Origin: Neurospora tetrasperma FGSC 2508 | Lineage: Eukaryota > Ascomycota > Sordariomycetes > Sordariales > Sordariaceae | Reading direction: 5' to 3' | Assembly: GCF_000213175.1 (NCBI RefSeq) | Contig: NW_009799179.1 | Span: 1,437,713 to 1,501,712 of the forward strand | Length of the DNA stretch: 64,000 bases | Shown here: positions 58,774 through 64,000 of the stretch, piece after piece | Numbering within the stretch: position 1 is the first letter of the stretch | Layout of the letters: the number at the start of each line of letters is the position of its first letter | Translations under genes and position numbers: made by a program | Notes under the pieces: generated by a model | The model's database searches: none | The model's input: the letters and a program-made list of their open reading frames with translations, nothing else | What the model was told of the DNA's origin: nothing

Positions 58774-59514
58774 TTGTTTAGGAGGAGTGAAGTGAGGCTC
58801 AACAGACAGCTGAAAACAAGGGTGTGAACACCTTGATGACCACAACACAACAGAAGCGAGTCTGTCCTATAAGAAGGGATAAGAATTTATTCGATTTGAA
58901 AGCATGTCTAAGCAATCCCCAGTCTCCATCATCATCGCGGTCCATCCATGATGGGCTCCGGCTCCACTCGAGCGATTGACACAACGGAGCCCATGACATG
59001 ATGTGACCTCGTTGGCTTCCGTGAAACAGACGCCGACAAGGTGGTGAAAGATTGCTGAAGAATGCTCTCGTCAGCAGGTTGGTAAGGCAAATGCACAGGC
59101 CCCTGCTTCCTTCCGCTGCAACCCCCGCTTGAACGCCGACAAGTCCGACGACTTTGGTGATTTACACTACACACCCGGACTACACTACATAGTGGTGTCC
59201 CCACCATGCTTGAGGTTGCATGGGTTACCAGGTTTCCTCTAGGGTTATACGTGAGAACCAGACTTTTCTCCGGCCTACCCCACCATCCGTATTTGGCGGG
59301 AGGCCCCGCTTCGCCGGGTTTCCACCATCCCCGCCACTAACGGCTCCGAGTTCCGTTCCTCGAAGCTCCCCGCTCCAACAGCAAAGACCCCGGTTGAGCA
59401 TCGGCCCCACGTGTGAACTTCGGACGGCGCTAGTCAACCACAACGCCATCGCTGCTCCGGGAAAGAGCTTCTTGTTGGACTGACTTTCAACACATACAAT
59501 CATCACACACAAAA
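58774..59514. other. Shared divergent promoter, dioxygenase / thioesterase
   Basis: 741 bp between two divergent start codons, so it holds both promoters. No gene seen. Confidence 0.5.
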
Positions 59515-60399
59515 ATGGCCTCCCTTGCCCGCCGTCCTCCTCTCCTCGTCCCAGCTGTGGCCCGGCACACGGCCACCGTCATCTTCATCCACGGCCTTGG
59601 CGACACTGGCCATGGCTGGGCTTCGGCCGTTGAGCAATGGCGTCGCCGCCAGCGCCTTGATGAGGTCAAGTTCATCTTGCCTCATGCGCCTTCGATTCCC
59701 ATCACTGCCAACTGGGGCATGAAGATGCCTGGTTGGTATGACATTGTAAGTTTACCTACTCTGTGTAGTACCTGGCTCCGTCCCCGCCAAGTTTCAAGTC
59801 TAACACCACAGCCATAAAAGTTCGCCATTGATGGCAGCGCAGAAGCCCTCCGCCGCAACGAGGATGAGGCTGGCATCCTAACCAGCCAAGCTTACTTTCA
59901 CGATCTGATCCAGAAGGAGATCGACTCAGGCATCCCGGCCGACCGCATCGTCATCGGCGGCTTCAGCCAGGGCGGCGCCATGGGCCTGTTCAGCGGCCTC
60001 ACTGCCAAATGCAAGCTGGCCGGCATTATCGCCTTGTCCTCGTATCTCCTCCTCAGCCTCAAGTTCGCCGAGCTCGTGCCCAAGCCCGAGTTCAACAAGG
60101 AGACGCCCATCTTCATGGCCCATGGCGATGCGGATCCGGTTGTCAACTATAAGTTGGGCACGATGACCCGTGACTTGCTCAAGGAGATGGGGTACAAAGT
60201 CAAGTTCACGACGTATCCGTAAGTACCTCCGGTATCTCAGTGCCGATCAATTTCTCGAATGTTTCCATGCTAACTGCCTGGGATTGCTAGGGGTATGGGT
60301 CACTCTGCTTGCCTAGAGGAGTTGGATGCGATCGAGGATTTCTTGACCGAGAGACTGCCCAAGGTGGCTGATAAGTCGGAGCAGAAGTCCGAGCTATAG
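59515..60399 (+). CDS. Acyl-protein thioesterase 1
   Basis: Alpha/beta hydrolase that removes palmitoyl groups from S-acylated proteins such as G-alpha and Ras in the cytosol, and also acts on lysophospholipids. Exons 59515-59745, 59821-60218, 60291-60399; 245 aa, slightly longer than yeast and human enzymes. Seen: VIFIHGLGDTGHGW near the start, WGMKMPGWYDI, the nucleophile Ser in GGFSQGGAMG, Asp in AHGDADPVV and His in GMGHSACLEE, the last completed across intron 2. Intron 1 needs an unusual AAAAG acceptor to avoid a stop; the branch CTAAC lies 20 nt upstream of it. Confidence 0.94.
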
Positions 60400-61785
60400 G
60401 TCCAGTCTTTTATGGTGAATATGCTAGCGTTACTTGCTTCAAATACAGCCTTGCTTGTTCTTTTGTCGGATATCCTCATATATAGGTATATACTCTGATA
60501 CAGCCTGGGTACATGGAGGTATTTTGGATTCAGATGTTTTGCCCGCTTGCGTGTGTATGTGCTGTTGGACATTGTTGTCTCGTTGCATGCTTTAGGCATC
60601 AGGAAGTACAGGGGATGTTGGAGTGTTTAGTGTACATCGGATGTCATGAACTCACGACTCCCAACAGGCACACTACCTATCATTCGTCAATCGGCCATGC
60701 ACCTCACACGTTCAAGGGCATCATTATCGCGTTAACACCCGCTTGCGGTTCTCGTCTGTACGTTGGTGATGATGAAACACGATGGCTCCCGTTTCACAGC
60801 AGTTGCTTGCACGGCGATCTCCCCCGAATACGGTTAGTCAATCTTATCAGTGGGGGTGGGCTTGCGAGTCCAGTGACAGTGGCCCGCTGATGGGATGCTG
60901 GCCGTCGTCAGTGTCACAAGCCTTCCCTTGGGAACGTTCGCTGGATTCGAGGAGTCGTCGTGGCTCCATCCGACGCTGGAAACCCCACTGGCAAAATCCC
61001 CGAAAACTGGACATGGTCCTGCTGTCACCTCATCGCAGCGTCCCATTTGCATTGCCCAACAATCTGGCACGACTGCCCATGACAACAACAGCCACTTCAG
61101 GTTGCCACTCGTTGCTCGTTTTCTTGCTTGTCTTGACTGAGAGATCTCGATTCGTTGTTGTTGGTGAAATGAGTTATTAAATAACCTCGAGAATTTGTCA
61201 CAGCATTGTCCCATCTTTAGGTTGCGCACCTCCTCGTGACGGGACTGGAGCATAGCTAGGTTCCCTACCTAAGGTACATAGCCGGAGGTATCGTGGGTGA
61301 AGAACCCGCCTCTACCACCTACCACGATAGCGCGTTCACCCACGATTTAGTGTAGAGGCGCCCTTGGGCCGGGGGAGGCATAACAAAGTCTAAAACCGAC
61401 TCAAACACCAAAAGGGAAGGGTTCCACCGTCCTCTCCTACAGCGGGGGCATCTCGTACCCAGAATCCCAGATTCCAGATACCACCTATCCGCTAGCCTGT
61501 TGCGATCATCGTACCATTCGAGCCGAGTGCCAACCTCCTACGATCCCGGCCATTACTTTTTTTTTTTCTTAATACCTACGACCTGTTTGTTGCTGGCTTT
61601 CTTCTTCCCATGTCGCACCAACTCGAGTAAACAAATTTTCTTTGTTTTTTTTTGTCTTTTTCCCCATCTCGACCGACGCCCTCCTCGAGATCCGCAGTAC
61701 CTCCAACAGAGTCCAGACCTCCAGCGCTTCAGCCCCCGGAATAGAGGCAAGCAGCCGCATTATCTAGATTCTGCTTAGTATAAGC
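60400..61785. other. Intergenic, leader of IVY1-like gene
   Basis: No gene supported. Contains interleaved inverted repeats at 61290-61359 (separate entry) and T-rich leader sequence from 61555. Confidence 0.4.
61290..61359. repeat. Two interleaved inverted repeats
   Basis: ATCGTGGGTGAA (61290-61301) pairs perfectly with TTCACCCACGAT (61335-61346), and GCCTCTAC (61308-61315) pairs with GTAGAGGC (61352-61359). The order is A-B-A'-B', so both stems together would form a pseudoknot-like fold. Confidence 0.7.
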
Positions 61786-63408
61786 ATGGCGCCCAAGTCA
61801 CCTCCCTCGCCAACCCTCTCACAACTACCTCCGGTGCCATCGAGCCCAACCTATTCATACGCCTCTACCGCAAATGCGAACCTGTCGCAGTTCAACCTGC
61901 CACTGCCGCCTCCGCCCAAACAGGCGCATGCTGTCCTTACCAAGCACGACCTTGAAGCATCGCAGGCCGCATATGCAGACCTCGTCTCCTCCGCCAAGGC
62001 CTTCCGTCTGGCCCTTACTTCACTTTCCACTGCTGCCTCCGCCTTCGGCTCTGCTCTCGAATCTTGCGCCCGTCTAAAAGAAGCCCGCGCCGAACAGATC
62101 GTGTCTGCTCCCTCCGATCGAGGTGGTGGAAGTCCGGTACAAGGCGGCCAGGGTCAAGGCGGCGGTCCTCCCCCGCTGTTGATGGCCAATAGCTTCACCT
62201 CTGCAGCTCAGGGCACCACAAAGTCCACCTGCACGGCCGACACCCTACTCACCGTCGCTGGTTTGCAGCACCTCGTTGCCAACCACCAGCACATCCTTTC
62301 CGAGACGGTCTACCGCTCGTTCGAGGTCCCTCTTCTCCACGAGTTAGACAAGTGGCGTGGCGCGGTTGAGGATGAAGAGGAGAGTTATGCGAGCGCGGTG
62401 GCCGTGCAGTCCAAGGAGATCAGACGGTTGGAGAAGGAAGGGATGAAGCTGCATAAGCAGCGCAGAAGGGACGTGGCCAAGTTCCGGAGCCATCTCGTTG
62501 AGTTGACCACTAAGTTGGATGGTCTTACAACGCTGCATGGCGAGCATTCCAGGACACTCTTGAGGGAGAGTCAAGACACCAGCGCCCGTATCGTGGAAGC
62601 AAGCTGTTCGCTCGTCCGAGCCGAAATTGACATTTTCGAGAGTATGGCGCGGAAGGGCTGGACAGGTGGTGGACTTGAGGATGTGCTGGAACAGGGTCAG
62701 GATCTCTTCGCCAGCGAGGATGTGATCGCAGACAGGACCGTGGGACATTCTGACGGCAGGTTTGGTGGGGCAGGAGGCAACATCGTCGCAGGCGGTGCCG
62801 GCGATGGCGGCATAGCGAGCGGCGGCGCTGGTGAGGGAAGTAAGCTGTTCAGCATTCTGCCGCCCAGGAGTATTCTCGCCGATACAACAGGCGGGGGAAG
62901 AGAAGACACCCTAAGACTGGTAGGCAACAACCATCACCAAGCGAGAAGAGGCACCGAAGACTTGGGGTACGAGACTAATCAATACTTCCAATAGAGCCTC
63001 GCAGGCGCTATTCACTCTCCCGATAACCAATCGACAGTCGTCTACTCTCCCCGCACACCCCCACGAGACAAGGACACGGAGAGTGTCTTCTCTTCTGAAG
63101 GTGTCAACCGTCCGCGGGGACCACGCCCCTTCTCCCCTCAACCACAACCTCTTGCTCTAAATCCCAAGTCCCTCTTCGGCGCCTCCGACCCTCCATCCCC
63201 CACTGCCGGGCCCCGAGAGAACGACGAAAGAGAACAGGACGCTCTCTTCTCTCCACTCGGCAACCAATCCCTAACCCTCCCTCTCCCCGGTAGCCACAGC
63301 ACTGCTGACGGCGATGACGACGAAGACGACGAAGCCCTCGTCTCTCCTTGGCGCGACCAAATCCCCTGCCGCTTCCGCCCGCCTACCGAGCCGGACGAGG
63401 AACAACAA

Positions 63409-63440
<32 letters not shown>

Positions 63441-63897
63441 CGAGATTCGGCCGCGCAGCAACCAAAGTAGCAGCAAGCGAAGCAGCTACTCCGGCCGCCT
63501 TAGCATCTCGCTAGGCATCAACCGGAGCCTGACCGGCAGCTCGCTGCAGAGGCTACAGCACCCGTCTGCCGCATCCACATCCGCCCTTCCCTCCGAGGAG
63601 CACGAGCTGCGAGACGGGAGCTGGAGCTACAGCGGGCAACCGGGATCGGCGGGTGGGTTGATGAGTTTTGTGTCCGCCTCCAGAATGGATGTCGCCACCG
63701 CCGGCAGCAGTAGTGACGACCAGTACCACAGCCAGGACGAGTATACTATTCACGGCAGTCACGAAAAGCATGGGGAGAATAGCCATGGCGAAAAGAAAGA
63801 GAGGGACATGGTGGGCGAAGAAGAGAATGATATTACGCCGACGATAACGCCCATGACCCCGCCCACGCAAACGGCGGCCACGGTAACGGCTAGTTAA
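61786..63897 (+). CDS. IVY1-like vacuolar protein (BAR-like, Ypt7-interacting)
   Basis: Homologue of yeast Ivy1, a phospholipid-binding inverse-BAR-type protein at the vacuole that binds Rab7/Ypt7 and influences TORC1. Exon 1 is 61786-62919. Without splicing the frame stops at 62992-62994. A 75-nt intron 62920-62994 (donor GTAGGC, CTAAT branch, acceptor AATAG) removes that stop and links to a same-frame exon 62995-63897, giving 678 aa. Residues about 48-105 and 165-310 form the helical domain (LTKHDLEASQAAYADLVSSAK, SETVYRSFEVPLLHELDKW, KLHKQRRRDVAKF, ARIVEASCSLVRAEIDIF). After that it is Gly-rich, then disordered with Ser/Pro, a poly-Gln run and acidic blocks. The true C-terminus may lie beyond the window. 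Exon 1 is firm; exon 2 is likely. Confidence 0.8.
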
Positions 63898-64000
63898 GGA
63901 AATTGGCTGTTGCCACCGTCGGCGACGAGTCACGACCACGATGAGGTCGATGAAGAACTGGCTCTGGCTCGGGTACCTTCTACACCATCCTCTACTGGTG
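63898..64000 (+). other. Possible continuation of the IVY1-like gene
   Basis: After the TAA at 63895-63897 the same frame stays open to the window edge and reads like the preceding exon (SHDHDEVDEELALARVPSTP). A GTAACG donor just before the stop could start another intron. Not resolvable within the window. Confidence 0.35.

Noticed and set aside
1-64000. CRISPR arrays, bacterial-type operons, phage or integrated virus genes
   Set aside because: None seen. Gene structure with spliceosomal introns is eukaryotic throughout, and no regularly spaced direct-repeat array is present.

Overview
The window looks like nuclear DNA of a filamentous ascomycete of the Neurospora/Sordaria group. Three things point there. 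The genes have short GT..AG introns (mostly 52-104 nt) with CTAAC/CTGAC-type branch sites. A lone 5S rRNA gene sits outside any rDNA array at 21.4 kb. At 39.3-41.7 kb there is an intact RID-type cytosine methyltransferase, the enzyme behind repeat-induced point mutation (RIP). The species cannot be fixed from sequence alone. Bases 25705-26674 are an assembly gap.

Layout, left to right: OLA1/YchF ATPase (-), PPPDE (DeSI-like) peptidase (+), intron-containing tRNA-Leu(CAA) (-) with a 55-bp-arm hairpin upstream, membrane-anchored Erg26-like sterol dehydrogenase (-), a gene-poor 3.8 kb, a cysteine-rich secreted probably GPI-anchored protein (+), a 609-aa intronless orphan (+), an RBR ubiquitin ligase (+) with a second same-frame ORF behind it, the 5S gene, a nest of four diverged inverted repeats, a RING protein (+), the gap, SEN1 helicase (-), HhH-GPD DNA glycosylase (-), RID (+), an EAF-domain elongation factor (-), an unknown 302-aa protein (-), a GH76 DFG5/DCW1-type mannanase (+), a cytochrome P450 (+), two unknown genes (+), a DODA-type dioxygenase (-), acyl-protein thioesterase 1 (+) and an IVY1-like vacuolar protein (+) near the right edge.

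Most genes are unrelated housekeeping or accessory genes, as is usual in fungi. One neighbourhood has a theme: SEN1 (RNA/DNA helicase), HhH-GPD glycosylase, RID methyltransferase and EAF factor lie in succession, and the glycosylase and RID are divergent. A glycosylase beside the RIP methyltransferase is the most thought-provoking arrangement here, although adjacency alone proves nothing. Exon boundaries were worked out by hand from splice consensus, reading frame and family alignment from memory. Where an exon list is given for a confident model, the exon lengths sum to a multiple of three.
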